Source of the DNA: Gnetum montanum
Lineage: Eukaryota > Streptophyta > Gnetopsida > Gnetales > Gnetaceae
DNA length: 64,000 bases
Assembly: GCA_015680685.1 (NCBI GenBank)
Contig: MNCI01030846.1
Span: forward strand, 64,088-128,087
Direction of reading: 5' to 3'
The notes under the pieces are model-generated. The model was not told the DNA's origin. It saw nothing but the letters and a program-made list of their open reading frames with translations, and made no database searches. Of this stretch, positions 12,440 to 24,065 are shown piece by piece; the stretch's first letter is position 1; every line of letters begins with the position of its first letter. The translations under genes and the position numbers were made by a program.

Positions 12440-13519
12440 ACAGTCCTAGAGTGGGTTCACAAGGGTATTTGTGGAGGACATATAGGACCTAGAGCCATGG
12501 CTACTAAGATTAGACGGTTAGGCTACTACTAGCCCCATATGAAAAGTGACTGTATGTAGAAGGTTAGGTGATGTGATAGGTGGCAATAACATAGTAACCT
12601 TATACACATATCACCAATTAAGTTACAGACTACTCAGATCACTTGGTCATTTCAACAATGGGGGTTGGATATCATTGGACATATAACACCTAAGTCTTCC
12701 ACAAGACATAGCTTCATCATCACCATAACCAAATACTTTACTAAGTGGTTTGAAGTTATTTACATAAGAAAGACCACATCTAACCAAGTTTTCAAGTTTG
12801 TCCTAGATAACATTGTAGCCTATTTTGGCATACCCATGACCATAGTTACAGATAATGGATCATAGTTTAGTAGTCACAAAATGAAATATTTTTTTCACAA
12901 CCTAGGAATTAAGCATTCTTTTTCATTGACTTATTATCCTCAAGCCAGTGGAAAAGCATAAGTATGCAATAAGACCATCACCAACTTACTCAAGTAGATT
13001 CTCAATAATAACAATTGCAAATTGCATGAGCAACTCGTCCATGCACTATGGACCTATAGAATGACCTATTGTACAATAACTTGTGTAACTCCTTATAGCC
13101 TGGTTTATGGTTGTGAGGCTATTTTAACTCTTGAATTGAAGGTGTCATCACCTTAAGTAGCCTTGACTAACTTCATCAATGATGAGTAGAATAAGGAGTT
13201 GTGGATAGTGGCGTTAGACTCGGTGGAGGAGCAATGTATGCAAGTTCTTGCTCACATTGAACACTATTAAGAGAGGTAGAAACAATAGCACTATCATAAC
13301 TTGACCATGCAAAAGATCAAAGAAGGTGACTTGTTCCTTAAATCCATCCATGAACATGCCAATAAATTTTTAGCTAACTGGGAAGGGTCTTTTATTACTA
13401 GGGCCTATGGTAATGGAGCATTTAGGATAGTAGACATGGATGAGAATGAGTTGGTCAATATGGTCAATCATTCCTATCTAAAGTCATATTACATGTATCC
13501 AATGATCATCAACAAGTGA
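12440..13519 (+). pseudogene. Element C integrase
   Basis: Zinc-finger-like part at about 12452-12600 (HKGICGGHIGPRAMATKI ... CDRW) then the catalytic core: WGLDII with Asp at 12668-12670, VTDNGS with Asp at 12851-12853, and a TAA stop at 12959-12961 exactly where the catalytic Glu codon (GxAEV) is expected. The C-terminal part (13301-13519, MTMQKIKEGDLFLKS...) is open and matches the usual integrase tail (GDLVL...WEGPF...G.Y.L). The enzyme is inactive as read. Confidence 0.85.
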
Positions 13520-13524
13520 GCCTA

Positions 13525-13765
13525 CTTTACTATGGCCTATCGGGGCCTAAAACTAGTAATATAACCTACTAAGGCCTTAAACCAACATCATGGTATGCTA
13601 CAACCATGTATTGGCACCATGGCTTACTAGGGCGTAAAATTGGCAACATGGCCTACTAAGGCCTTAAATTGGCACCATGGTCCGCTTTGACCTTAAACTA
13701 ACACCACAGCCTGTCAAGGCCCTAAACTGCTACAATGGGCTAACATGGCCTTAAACTAGTAATAT
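13525..13765. repeat. ~33-bp minisatellite, about seven degenerate units (AAGGCCTTAAA)
   Basis: Units start near 13531, 13563, 13612, 13645, 13677, 13708 and 13733, giving a mean spacing near 33-34 bp. Each has a form of 'atggcctactaaggccttaaactggcacc'; AAGGCCTT is itself palindromic. Single or paired units recur at 1-90 and 9455-9800. Confidence 0.7.
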
Positions 13766-14899
13766 TGATGACTTGGGTAGTTTGGTTTTATTCTTTATGT
13801 GGCCTATGTATGCATTGCAATGTTATAAAATGCTTTGTTGTATTGTCCTCTTGGAGTTGTGTTTTGAGGATGAAGCCTAAAACCATCGTAAGGATGCAAA
13901 TCATTATGGTAGCAAGTCACCACATGACCTTGATGTGTAAGATTTGATAAGTTTATCCTATTATGACAAGAGTGCTTGTATGCTTTGCCCTCCCTTTAAC
14001 ACCACTCCATGAGTCCAACCCTCATCATGACCTTCCATACCTTGAGCAGTAATGATGACCAATATTTTACATTCATACATTATAGCCTCATGATGCCTCT
14101 TCATGATGCTCGATTATCTAGTCCACTTGAATGTAACACATTTCATTCAATGGAAAATCATTAAGTCCATCAAGTGTAACACATCTCATTTGAAGAGAAA
14201 TCCACCAAGTTCATTGGGTGTAACACAAATCACTTATCAGGAAAACTATATCAAGGTATCCTTGGCAATAAGACCCACTAAAGGTCTCATCCCATATTAA
14301 AAAATAAGGGGAAGTAAATTTCCAAGAGGTTGAATGGCTAAATGAAGTCTCAAAACTAAATATCCAAAGTAATCTTGGAGTGAAGTGATTGTGTTTTCAA
14401 ACACATTGGTCGAGTGACCAACACTTCAAAACATGTTAATACCACATTGTAGCCATGAAGTTAATACTTGGAATATATTGTTAGCCTTCAAAACCATTTT
14501 CCTATGACCTTATTACCATCTCATCATCATATTCTAATCCCATTATCACAAGCACTCTTCAGCATGATTTGACACAATTGGATCAAGTGAGGAGAAGTAG
14601 CATTAATGATGGACCTGTAGTGGTGTTTTTTATTCTTTGTTAATGTCTCTTAGGTCAATCCTCTAGACACCAACAAAGAGGAACCATTGAAACACCATGA
14701 AAATTTACATGTTGTAACCATTTTTCATCATGTAGCCTTCACCCCATGAAACCCAAGGCAAAACTTCATTGTAAATGTGAAGATTGTAATCCATAAAAGG
14801 CAATCTCACATATTTCATACTTTTGCGACTAAAAATGCCTCATACGTGGTTAAAACCTCATTCCCCAACTAAAAAAAAAGTCACATAGTATCTATATTT
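13766..14899. other. 3' untranslated region of element C
   Basis: No supportable gene. At about 14134-14265 there are three ~44-bp tandem units each with 'tgtaacaca' plus 'tcatt'. Around 14390-14428 two small perfect inverted repeats lie side by side: GTGTTTTCAAACAC and TTGGTCGAGTGACCAA. The stretch ends at the polypurine tract, so it is the region between pol and the 3' LTR. Confidence 0.5.
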
Positions 14900-14916
14900 G
14901 AGCTGAGAGGGGGGGG
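14900..14916 (+). promoter_or_regulatory. Polypurine tract of element C
   Basis: A 17-base tract, gagctgagag followed by a run of G, sits directly against TGTTTCAAAT, the first bases of the LTR. It is interrupted by only two pyrimidines. This would prime plus-strand synthesis and places the element on the plus strand, agreeing with the pol orientation. Confidence 0.75.
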
Positions 14917-16126
14917 TGTTTCAAATATGCCTTTTGGGATGCCAAAATGATAATTTAATGTGTTTTATGGGGGTATAGACTTTTCTATGCTGGAAGAACC
15001 TATAGGGAGTAAATCTCACCTACCCTCATCATAGAGAAATTGGAGTTTCCCCCACAACATGGAAACATTTTTGCCCAGTGTGGAGACTACATGCACAACA
15101 TGGAAAACTTTCCCCCTTATCATGGAAGTTTCCCCCCAATGTGGAGGCTCCACCCCCAACGTGGGAATGACATGCTCTTACCATGAACCTACATGAGAAA
15201 TATTTTTGCAATCTAATGACCTCAAAGTTGACAAATCACACTAGTAAGTATGATAGAAGGCTCAGCATGGAAGATCTACCTCCAACATAGAAGGTGTTTC
15301 CTTGTTACTATTTATAGTAAATGAAAGGGCCATGGAGGAATGACACTTACTATATATGGTAGCCTCCCAAATTTGGGCACCGATCTCACCTATAGGAGGC
15401 ACAAATTTGTAGCAATTTGCAACCAATTTATTACCCAATTTGTAGCAAAAATCATGGCCCAAAACCTATAAAACCAACAACCCAACATCCTTTTGAGGTT
15501 CCACACTTTGGCATTTTCAAGAACATAGCATTTTTGGCTTTCAAGAGCTCTTGCAACCTTGCAGAAATGTAGCTTCTTGGAGCCTCCTAGCATGGAATCC
15601 TTACAACCCTATTATTCTTTTTGTAACCCCCCTCAAGACTTGTAAACTTTTTGTGTTAATGCTACATTTCTAGGAATCCCAACCTCAAGTGTGGAGTAAT
15701 CTAGTAGTCAAATTTCTTACTTTTCTCATGTCCAATAGCTTGAAAGCATTAGGAGTGGCTTAGTACCTAGATCATGGGGCAAATCACATCAGCTTCAATG
15801 AACTTTGAACTTCTACCCCAATGAACCCTCCTTTATTTTCTTATGGGCATTTCTTGTACATATTTTTGAAACTCATTAATTATTATTTTAATAAAGCTTT
15901 AAAGTTTCATTTTGTGTGCAATTATTGCATTATATTTTATCAACTTGTTTTGCATTATATTTTACAAATTTGTAATTATTGCATTATATTTTATCAACTT
16001 GTTTTGCATTTTATAAGTCCCTAGGTGATTTGCTCAACCATCTAGGACACCTCGAATCCCATTTTATCAGAGGCCTTAGTAATTTGGGGTTCAAGCTGCT
16101 ATGTTGGATCTATTATTTTTCCAACA
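14917..16126 (+). mobile_element. 3' LTR of element C
   Basis: Begins TGTTTC after the polypurine tract and probably ends CCAACA at 16126 (TGTT...AACA termini). A TATA box (CCTATAAAACC) is at 15467-15473, giving U3 near 550 bp and R-U5 near 660 bp. The U5 block 'ttataagtccctaggtgatttgctcaacc...' near 16012 matches the corresponding blocks of the LTRs at 18406-19802 and 23524-25288, so the three belong to related families. The right end is inferred from those alignments. No TSD could be checked because the 5' end of the element is not identified. Confidence 0.7.
15045..15195. repeat. Short ~27-bp degenerate repeats in the element C U3
   Basis: Successive words 'aacatggaaac', 'gtgtggagac', 'aacatggaaaactttccccc', 'tcatggaagtttcccccc', 'atgtggaggctcc', 'acgtgggaatg' recur every 20-30 bases. 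The wording resembles the cores of the 6110-9420 array, hinting at a shared U3 origin. Confidence 0.5.
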
Positions 16127-16175
16127 ATAGATTTTTCGAGTTGTAAAATTGGATGTAGGAACTACACATTGCTTA
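16127..16175 (+). mobile_element. Remnant of the 5' LTR end of element E
   Basis: Ends 'cttatca' at 16175 followed by one T and then TGGCACCATT, the same junction as the 5' LTR end of element A (50938) and its primer-binding site. Only about 50 bp is left, the rest apparently displaced or cut by element C. Confidence 0.5.
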
Positions 16176-16176
16176 T

Positions 16177-16194
16177 CATTGGCACCATTTCCAA
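16177..16194 (+). promoter_or_regulatory. Primer-binding site relic of element E
   Basis: TGGCACCATTTCCAAGGA matches the element A PBS (50940) in its first ten bases, then diverges. It is compatible with a decayed tRNA-Asp-type PBS. Confidence 0.5.
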
Positions 16195-16329
16195 GGACCT
16201 TAGTTAGCTACACATGCTACCTAGGAGTTAGCAAAATTATATAATGACATTATAAAAAACTTTAAAGTTAAAATCATTAAGAAAATTAATAATAATAACA
16301 AAAGTATATTATTCTCCTTTTGATCTAAT

Positions 16330-18400
16330 ATGGCTTCTCATTGCAAGGGAGATTCTTTGTCAACGTATGAAGGCAGATCCAATCAACAAAGGCATGAAGG
16401 GTCAAAACCACCAATGCCCCAATAATGCAAAGTGGTGTATACTCATCCTAATTAGTATGTGCCAAAATTCATCCTTATCCTACATCAAGATGAACAACCA
16501 TGGTGGAGGGACATGAAGGATAACATTGTGTTGCTACCCGATCAATCAGTTCCTACAATGCTACTCCAAACTCTCACAAAATTTGACATCTAGTAGCTTA
16601 ATGCTAAATATATTATGTAGGGCCATTACTATTGGGATTATCATCCCATTGAGGCATAATGAAAGAAAGATTAATAACAAGAGATGCACTAGGATGCATC
16701 AAAGGGGAAATAGTTCACAAACCCCTTATTCCTACTAGGCTAGAAGGAAGGTGAGGATCCCTTCTTTGGGAGTTCTCAAAACACTAACTCTCCTTCCTTC
16801 TTCTTTGATGAAGAATGCCCTAACAAAAATTTACAATCCTCTATAAATAATTTTGGTTTTGGAAAGAATTGGTTCCATGACCATGGGAGCTCCAAAGGAG
16901 GGAGTCAAGGTAGGAACCAAGACAAGCACCACGATAGAGATAGATATGGTAAGTATGGCTGTGAATAAAGTAGAAGGAGTAGTAGGCACCATGCTAGTGC
17001 TAGCTCTCCCCCCTCTTCACCTTCAACATCCTTATCTTCTTCCTTCTCTAGCTCTAACTAAAGCTATAAAGGATGAGATCATGATGGAGGTAACTGGCAA
17101 GATAGAGATGATCATAGGGCCTACCAGAATAGTAGATACCAAGGGTATGGGTAATCAAAGGAGGCCCACCATCACAAAAGAAGGGAAAACATAGGACATC
17201 ATAGGCATTATGGCCATCACTAAGGCTATGATTATGATAAGCCTTTACTTGCAACAAGAAACATGCTAAACATTACAGAGATCTTGAGGATTGTAACGAG
17301 GCATGTGAAAGATAGTAAAACCAAACTATTCGATATGAATAATATCCTCAAGTTCAAAGGGGGATACAACTTAGATCCACAAAATAAAACTACCTGTGCC
17401 TTGCAAAATGTTGAACATAAATGGAAAAAACTAAAGCTATTCCCAAGGATTCTCATTAAGAAGGTTGAAAGCTAATACTACTTCTTAGATCTGGAATCAT
17501 TTAGATGATCAAGTACAATGCTTGAACTCTTCAATTACAAATATCAAATGTACTCCTAAGTGTCTAATCTAAGGAAGAAGATCCAAGGGTGAAGAAAAAG
17601 AACATATACATCCTTGGATGTGGACCTAGGTTGATATTACTCTCTATTACATAGGTGCCTAGGTCATGGATTTTCTCAAAAGGAGTCGCGCCACCATAGC
17701 ATGATGGGCTCCAAATAGAAACAAGGAAAACTCTTGGGGTCTATGCCTAAGGAAGACTTTGAGAACTAAGGGCCCATCAGATCCAAAGGCTACTTGAGTA
17801 GGTGGCCAAAGAGGAAGGTGAGTTGAGAAAAAGGAAAAGTGTAAATGAGTACAACTAGAACCCTTCCATATAAAAAAGGAAAGTCCAATTTTGTGACAAT
17901 GAGGAGGCACCACTTGATGAAATGGTGCAACATAAAACCTTGTCAATCCAAAAATCTATTGCTGAAATATTAGTCAAGGTAGACAAAATGTGGGATTCTT
18001 TGGAAAAAAAATTCCAAATAGCTCTTAGAATTGTAGAAGATTCTAAGGATTAGGGTAGTGATAATGATCGAAGGAAAATCAAAGAGGTTCAATGTGCCCA
18101 TCAAAAGGATAAGGGTAAAGCTACTACCATTAAAGAGGTTGTGAAGTATGAAATAGATGATGCTAGTGGATGTGACATCTACCACTATGAGCATCCTAAG
18201 AGATGTTGCCCAATAATGTCATACTTACAAAATTTTGGGGTATACATGCTAAATCCTAGATTAGCAAGAAGGTAAGCACCTAAGATGTTGTCTTATCCTC
18301 AAGGAAACTATAGCCAATTCCATCAACAGTAAGCCTACTATTTGAGTGGAACTCCACCCCAACCTCATGAGCAGTACTAGCAATGGAAACACCTATAGTT
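16330..18400 (+). pseudogene. gag: Element E gag relic (element A family)
   Basis: Follows element A gag closely: 'gtatactcatcctaattagtatgtgcc' at about 16436 against 51195; the Ser/Pro-rich low-complexity segment near 17000; the capsid-type block 17263-17475 (MLNITEILRIVTRHVKDSKT, DMNNILKFKGGYN) against 51996; and the coiled-coil/zinc segment 17950-18250 with CDIYHYEHPKRC, in which the second Cys of the A version (CEICQYDHPKQC) is Tyr. Multiple stops and frameshifts. It ends abruptly at 18405 where the element D LTR begins. Confidence 0.8.
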
Positions 18401-18405
18401 GTGGG
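18401..18405. repeat. Candidate 5' target site of element D (GTGGG)
   Basis: These five bases of element E gag directly precede the LTR start TGAACACC. The matching 3' copy was not found, consistent with loss of the 3' part of D. Confidence 0.3.
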
Positions 18406-19802
18406 TGAACACCACCAAATCTAAACTACTGCCTCCTAGTTGCAAATTTTGGCAAAGTGTGGGAACTACACTCAATCCCTTTGTAGAGTGTAGAGAGCAT
18501 AATCTCCCAAAGTGTAGTCAGAAGAAGGTTAGTTTTTCCAAGTCCTAGGGCTACACTTACCCCCAACCTAGAGTGTAGTCACCTTTTAGAAGAGTGTAGT
18601 CAGCAAGGACAGTCTCCAGCGACCTCCACAACACTATAACAATGCTCAGCTTAGCTCTAAAATGTAGTCAACTCACCTTCAACAAGCATAGTTAGTAAAA
18701 TACTTCTTTTTTGTATCCCCATTTATGCCAAAATTGTAAATACACTTGATCCCACGTGAAAGCATGGAGACCATGGTCTCTAATTTTCATTTTTTAGGTA
18801 CCTTATTGTCCTCTTGGCACACACACATGTGGTTGGCAACATAGTCACAATCCCATAGAGTCTTGTAGAGTCCAATAGAGCACAACAAAGTGCAACACCA
18901 TCTACACCATAAGCCCCATCAAAAAAACACATGAATAGTAACTACACTAAGTGTAGTCCCAACCATCCAATCCATCATGTGGTAGCCATACTGCATTCCC
19001 CACTAATCCTAAACCTATAAATACCCACATCTTCAACATCTGTGAAAGAAGAGGAAGAAGAAGAAAAAGAAGAGGAAGAAAAAAATTCAACGAGTAGTTG
19101 GTAAATTTGGCAAATCAAGGGCACATTGGTAAACCAGTGAACATGCGAAGTTGTAGACCACTATAGACCCACATACTGCAACAGAACACTTCATCCAATA
19201 GTACACTACATCCAATAGTACACTATGGTAGTCAACCTGGCATACGTAGATGCCTCAGCAAAACACTAGTCTTCATGGTCAAATAGCCCAGGTACTGTGA
19301 CCACACTATCAGATTGTACCTGTTGTACATCATGTACCTTCTAACCCCCTTTTTGGTGTTAGCTATGCTCAACCCTATTTGGGGTGGTACTCCACTTTAT
19401 TTTCTTTGTTCCTTTGCATTCTCTGCACTTAATTTTCATTTTTTGCCATTTTACTACATAAACATGCTTGAAACTACACTCAGGTGGTGATCCTTGTGCA
19501 TTAACATCATCTGCCTTGCTGAAACTTTGACTACACTTGTTTTCTCAAGTGCTCGTAACTACACTCAACCCCACTGACACCACAAACACCACAAACATTT
19601 CCTACACCCTTAGCACCATCTTGCGTTATCATTGTAGCTAACCACACTACACCCCTGTTGCATCTTATAAGTCCTTATTTGATTGACTAAACTATTTAGG
19701 GTGCCTTATATCCACCTCCAATAGGCCCTCACATGAATTTGAGATGAGGTTGTGCACCCGTGGACCTTAGTATTCCAACCAATGATGTTTTTGGTTGTTA
19801 TA
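18406..19802 (+). mobile_element. 5' LTR of element D
   Basis: Starts TGAACACCAC and matches the solo LTR at 23524 in its opening (TGAA.CACCAC.AAAT ... TTGCAAATTT), around the TATA box (CTATAAATACCC, 19016-19023) and in U5 (about 19655-19800, 'cataagtcctt.ttgat.a'). It ends 'ggttgttata', slightly decayed from the CACA end of the solo copy. The U3 is full of 'gtgtagtc' words; a GA-rich tract follows the TATA box. It is followed by a PBS-like site, so it is the 5' LTR rather than a solo LTR. Confidence 0.7.
19016..19023 (+). promoter_or_regulatory. TATA box of the element D LTR
   Basis: CCTATAAATACCC, aligned with CCTATAAATACCC at 24547-24554 in the solo LTR and CCTATAAAACC at 15467 in element C. 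It marks the U3 promoter; about 25-70 bases downstream lies a GAAGAG-rich purine tract (19041-19086). Confidence 0.65.
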
Positions 19803-19807
19803 GTTTT

Positions 19808-19826
19808 TGGTGCTAGAAGGAGGGAA
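19808..19826 (+). promoter_or_regulatory. Primer-binding site of element D
   Basis: TGGTGCTAGAAGGAGGG starts five bases after the LTR end; a PBS begins with TGG because tRNAs end in CCA. The tRNA was not identified with confidence. Its presence distinguishes this LTR from the solo LTR at 23524, which lacks it. Confidence 0.5.
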
Positions 19827-20729
19827 TAACCACTTTTTTGAACTCTATTGTGGTTGTCTCATGTGCCCTTTACATAAAATTTTTTGGCTTTAGGCTAGCA
19901 TAGACTATAACACCCCTATGGAGCTGCTACACACGTAGTAGTAGCTAGATCTTAGGCTAGTGCAGGTGTTGTCTATTAACTTGTTAATGTAGATTGGACC
20001 TTGTAGTTGGTCCCTCTAGGACCCTACGTAGCAACCAAAATCATACTCATTTTCACTATATGGTAAATTCCCATCATTTTCAATTGGACCATAGTCATCT
20101 CTAGCGTAGCTAATGTAGTTTGCTCTCCAGCGTGGAGAGTGTAGTCAATGGTGTTAGCTAGGTTAATTTTAGTATAATCCATAGTGTTTCATAACTAGCA
20201 ACCCTTGTAGTTCCCTCTTACAACTTCATCTACATTCATGAACCTAGATCAACCTTCGATGTTAGTCTTAAATGCACCCAACATCTTGCCCATTCAATAG
20301 GAGACTAGGATTGATGATCTTGGGATTCTCATAATGGTAGGATGAAGGTAATTCCTTAGGTTGTGTAGTCAAGACCTATAATACATCATGCTAAGAAAAA
20401 AGTAGTACAACTTCATATACATGAAGATTCCAGTAAGGTTATTTGTAGATTTCCTTGACATGGAGGCAAAATGAAACTACGAGATGATCCATTAGGATGG
20501 ATAAGGGTATATCCCCTCCTTATTAAATATCATCCCACTCATAAAGTCCTACTTTTGGCTGTTAGCCCAGCTCATCCAAGTAGGTGAGCATGATGTAGGA
20601 ATGAACTATGAGAAGCCCTTATAGGAGGAAGAGGAAGGGTTCAAAGCTTGCTCTGAGCATGAGGGCTCTTTCCACATCATCTTCCAACGAGTGATCCCTA
20701 GTCTAGCTCCTCCTCGGTCTTGTCCATCC
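19827..20729. other. Leader of element D
   Basis: No gene seen. More 'gtagtc' words occur at 20100-20170, echoing the U3. This is the untranslated leader between PBS and gag. Confidence 0.45.
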
Positions 20730-22560
20730 ATTCTCCTCAAGATGGACATAACACCAACATCACCTTTCCACTCTGCTAGGCCTAGGTCAACACCTGTAAT
20801 AGTAATGCATTAGATGCAACACACACATTATGATCCAATGGCTCCCCTTGAATCACCCTTTGTGGCATCATTGCAACCCACTTAGCCATCTCTAGCTATA
20901 TCAACTGTACCAGCTTAACCATATGTCTATGTAGGGCCCATCTCCAAGCCCCAAGAAACTCAAGCATCCTAGGTCCTTTCTATTTCGTTAGTACCCACAG
21001 CGTCAGCCCAACCCACATGTGCATTTCTTGCTCCAATCACCATCCCCATAGCACAGCTAATGCATCAAGCACATCACATGGTTCCGTAACTTGCAACCAA
21101 GCCATGGGCCACATAGCTAGTCGAACAACAAATAGCATAGCCAACACAGCTAGCTAGAGCATCTCAAAGCTTAGACCAAGTATTCCAGATTATCCAAATG
21201 TTGATAGAAGAGGTGAGGTGACTCAAACCCACCTCCTCCAAAATTATTAAAGTGATGGACTTCTACCAAGATGACCCTATAAGTTTTGTGATCCCACCTA
21301 TAACTCTTCCAACTAGAGTCTCACTACCTCAATTCAGCAAATATAATGGTGAGGGAGATCCCAATGTGCATCTGGTCACATTTAGGTTAGAGTGCCTACT
21401 ATTACAAGCATGGCAGCATGCCATCATGCATGTGTTTGCCATGTATTTGACTAGTAAAGCATTAAATTGGTACTGTGTATTACCTAGAGGCTCTATCTCT
21501 TCTTTTGAGGACCTCTTGAGCCAAATCAAAACATGCATCAAATACAATTTAACGCTATAGAAAACCTTATACTAGCTAATGAAACTCAATTAGGGCCACC
21601 TAGAGCCTATGTAGAAATTCATTCAACGTTGGAGTGCCTTGCTAAATGAAATACAAGAGCTGATAGCTAAAGCACATCTCCTAGCCATTTTCAAGGGTGT
21701 AGTTAATGACTTTATAAAGTCAAAACTATATTACCTAGACCTATGATCCCTTAGCCAAGCCTTAGCTTAAACTAAAAGCATAGAAGACATGGAAGAAGCT
21801 AGCAAAGATCCAACCTACATGGCCTATAAGAGCCAACATGAAGGAGAGACAAAGACAAGGGAAAGCATAATGCAATGATGGCAACTCTAGCTAAAGAAGC
21901 CAAAGCAACCAACCAAGGGTAGAAGGCTAAGTAGCCCAAAGCCTTGGCTAACAACAAAGCTACCAACTCTAATGCTAAGTTAATCAACTAGCCTACATCC
22001 TCAGTGGCCACAACACAAGTTTTTCAAAGGTCTAACTTTTAGGGCAAGGATCACTCTAAGTATGTCCTATTACCACTAAATCCCTTAGAGCTACTAAACC
22101 AACTACTAAAAGCCATATGCATCCAATATAAATAAATTTTTTAGGTTTCCTACAAAAAACATGATAGATACTATGAACTATTAGGAAATCCTACTTTGGC
22201 AACACCAAACAAGCCCCTAGTCCCAAGACATTTTAGGTTGGATTGATTTTTCCATTACCACTAGTTGCTTGGCCATAGCATGGACTTTTACCTAGCCTTG
22301 CAAGAATACATACAAGGGATGATCGATAAAGATAAGCTAGTACTTGACACTGCAAATCTATTTAGGCCTTAGAATTAGTCCATGAGGGTGTACAGTGATC
22401 CTTTAAATTCAAATAATGCTAGCTATGTCATAAATGTTATTAGCATTGATGATGATCCAGAATCAGTGCAGTAGCCATTTATGGTCTAGGTACTCTTTGG
22501 TAGTGATAGGGTTTTCCTAGCCCCCATGGATTTGAGGCCCTCTTTTGTTATTAGAGCACC
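20730..22560 (+). pseudogene. gag: Element D gag (Ty3/gypsy retrotransposon gag domain)
   Basis: N-terminal part (about 20730-21240) is rich in Pro, Gln and Ala. The conserved capsid block is open at 21252-21560: PQFSKYNGEGDPNVHLVTFR, then MHVFAMYLTSKALNWYCVLP and GSISSFEDLLSQ, a textbook plant Tat gag signature. Downstream pieces (KLYYLDL...SLTQALTKAKSIEDMEE near 21720-21790; FHYHQLLGHS and IQGMIDKDKLVLDT near 22250-22350) continue it in order through several TAG stops. Gag forms the particle that packages element RNA. Dead copy. Confidence 0.85.
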
Positions 22561-23518
22561 AACTCAAGCACCCACAATGTCCTTCATAATTACGCTCTAC
22601 CTACATGTCAAATCAACAACAACCATTCAATCACAACATGCTAGCCCCTCACCTATTTGAAGCCCAGTAGTTGTTAATGCATCTATCCCCTCCTTTACAT
22701 GGGCCAACTTCATTGGATACATTGGTAGGCCCCCGTGGTGGTAACACAGGAGATCCAATGAGTGTCTTGTAGACAAAACAATTAGGCAACATTGAGAGCA
22801 AAGAGTGCTAGGTCTACTAAAGATAGTTCCTATATCTATGGTTCCTATGGACAAAACAACCAAACAAGCCACAACAACCAAATCACAATGGAGCATTGAG
22901 GCCCCTAAGCAAGCCAACCAAATAAAGCCTAAGTCACCTCCACAAGAAATCTATCTCTTAGGCTACATGGAAAAAGTCAAGGCCAACAAAAATACAACTA
23001 ATGGCAAGGACTTCGTTGATGCATTAGCCTAGGTCAAACAAGTGCTCAAACAGAAAAATACAACATTGAGCTTATATGACTTGATTATGACTTCATCTAC
23101 CCACCGCGAAGCACTAGTGTAAATGTTGACCTTCATACTTATTATGGAGGACATCCCTATAGATGAGACCTTCTTCCATGCAATGATGCTACCCCCTACA
23201 CCGTAGGAATTGAGTTCCACATCCCTATCATTTAGCAATGAAGCAATCAAGGTTGATCCCAAGAGAGGAGAGGTCATAACAACTCATATGTTTATTGCTA
23301 TATGCATTGGACAATGCAAAATTCACAAAGTGCATGTCAATGATTGAGCAGCAATGAATGTAATACCATACACTGTCATGGATAACTTACGCCTCATAGA
23401 TCAAATTAGGCCAACAAAAATTGCATGCTTGAAATCCTTCAATAGGTCACATGTCATTGTCAGGGGCACTGTTACTGTGGCTTTTGTAGTAGGGAAGAAA
23501 TTTCCCACCACTGCCAAG

Positions 23519-23523
23519 TTCAT
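23519..23523. repeat. Left target-site duplication of the solo LTR (TTCAT)
   Basis: Identical to 25289-25293 on the other side of the LTR. Confidence 0.85.
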
Positions 23524-24065
23524 TGAAACACCACAAAATTTTGGATCTCAACATCTCAATTGCAAATTTAGCTAAGTGTTAAAATAGTGGCACTTTGTCC
23601 AAATTTTTCTAAGTGTTGAGTGTAGTCAATGCCAACTGCCAAATTTGCAAAATTTTTTGAAGTGTTAGAACAATGGCACTTTCTAAAAATTTGTTGAAGT
23701 TCCAAAACTTGGAACATTTTTCTAAGTATTGATTCTATGCTCACCAATGTATCTAACATAGCATGCATCAAGGTCTATTTTGTAAAATTTTCAATGTGTC
23801 AAGATTAGTTGCATGGAAATTTTTCTAAGTGTTCTTCTTTGCTCTAGAGTGTAGCCAGCGAGCATACTTTTTAGTGGCCAGTTTTGCCTAAGTGTGAAGC
23901 AAGAAGATATCAAGCTAGCTCAGCATGGAAGAGGAATTTGATAGATTTCTAACTCTGAAGGCTACCCATTCTGCTATGCTCCATAGTGTACCTAGCATAG
24001 TAAGAACAAGGACTACAATTTTTACCAAATTCTTCTAAGTGTTCATGTTATGCCTTATCCCTGGG

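Larger units (their letters stand above)
10037..13519 (+). pseudogene. pol: Element C pol, Tat-lineage Ty3/gypsy (RT - RNH - aRNH - integrase), dead
   Basis: Encodes in order a pre-RT linker (from about 10037, NYEYLEDLVGDVEEYIDLDF), reverse transcriptase, a degenerate gypsy RNase H, a second RNase H, and integrase: the canonical dual-RNase-H order of the plant Tat group. Reading frame changes at least twice (RT frame to RNase H frame between about 11160 and 11210; back again before 12450). Many conserved Gln/Trp positions are TAG, for example near 10709 and 10738. Gag and protease do not directly precede it; the 3' end is followed by the ~33-bp repeat, a 3' untranslated region, a polypurine tract and the LTR at 14917. 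Confidence 0.85.

Noticed and set aside
10037-13519. Alternative genetic code reading TAG as Gln
   Set aside because: TAG also replaces Trp, TAA and TGA stops and frameshifts occur too, and all genes sit in dead elements.
16177-16194. tRNA gene at the PBS-like site
   Set aside because: Only the 3'-end complement is present; no cloverleaf around it. No tRNA or rRNA gene was recognised anywhere in the window.
18361-18420. Element E gag seeming to continue past 18405
   Set aside because: 'accaccaa' is shared by chance between element A gag and the LTR start TGAACACCACC; comparison with the solo LTR start shows the LTR begins at 18406.
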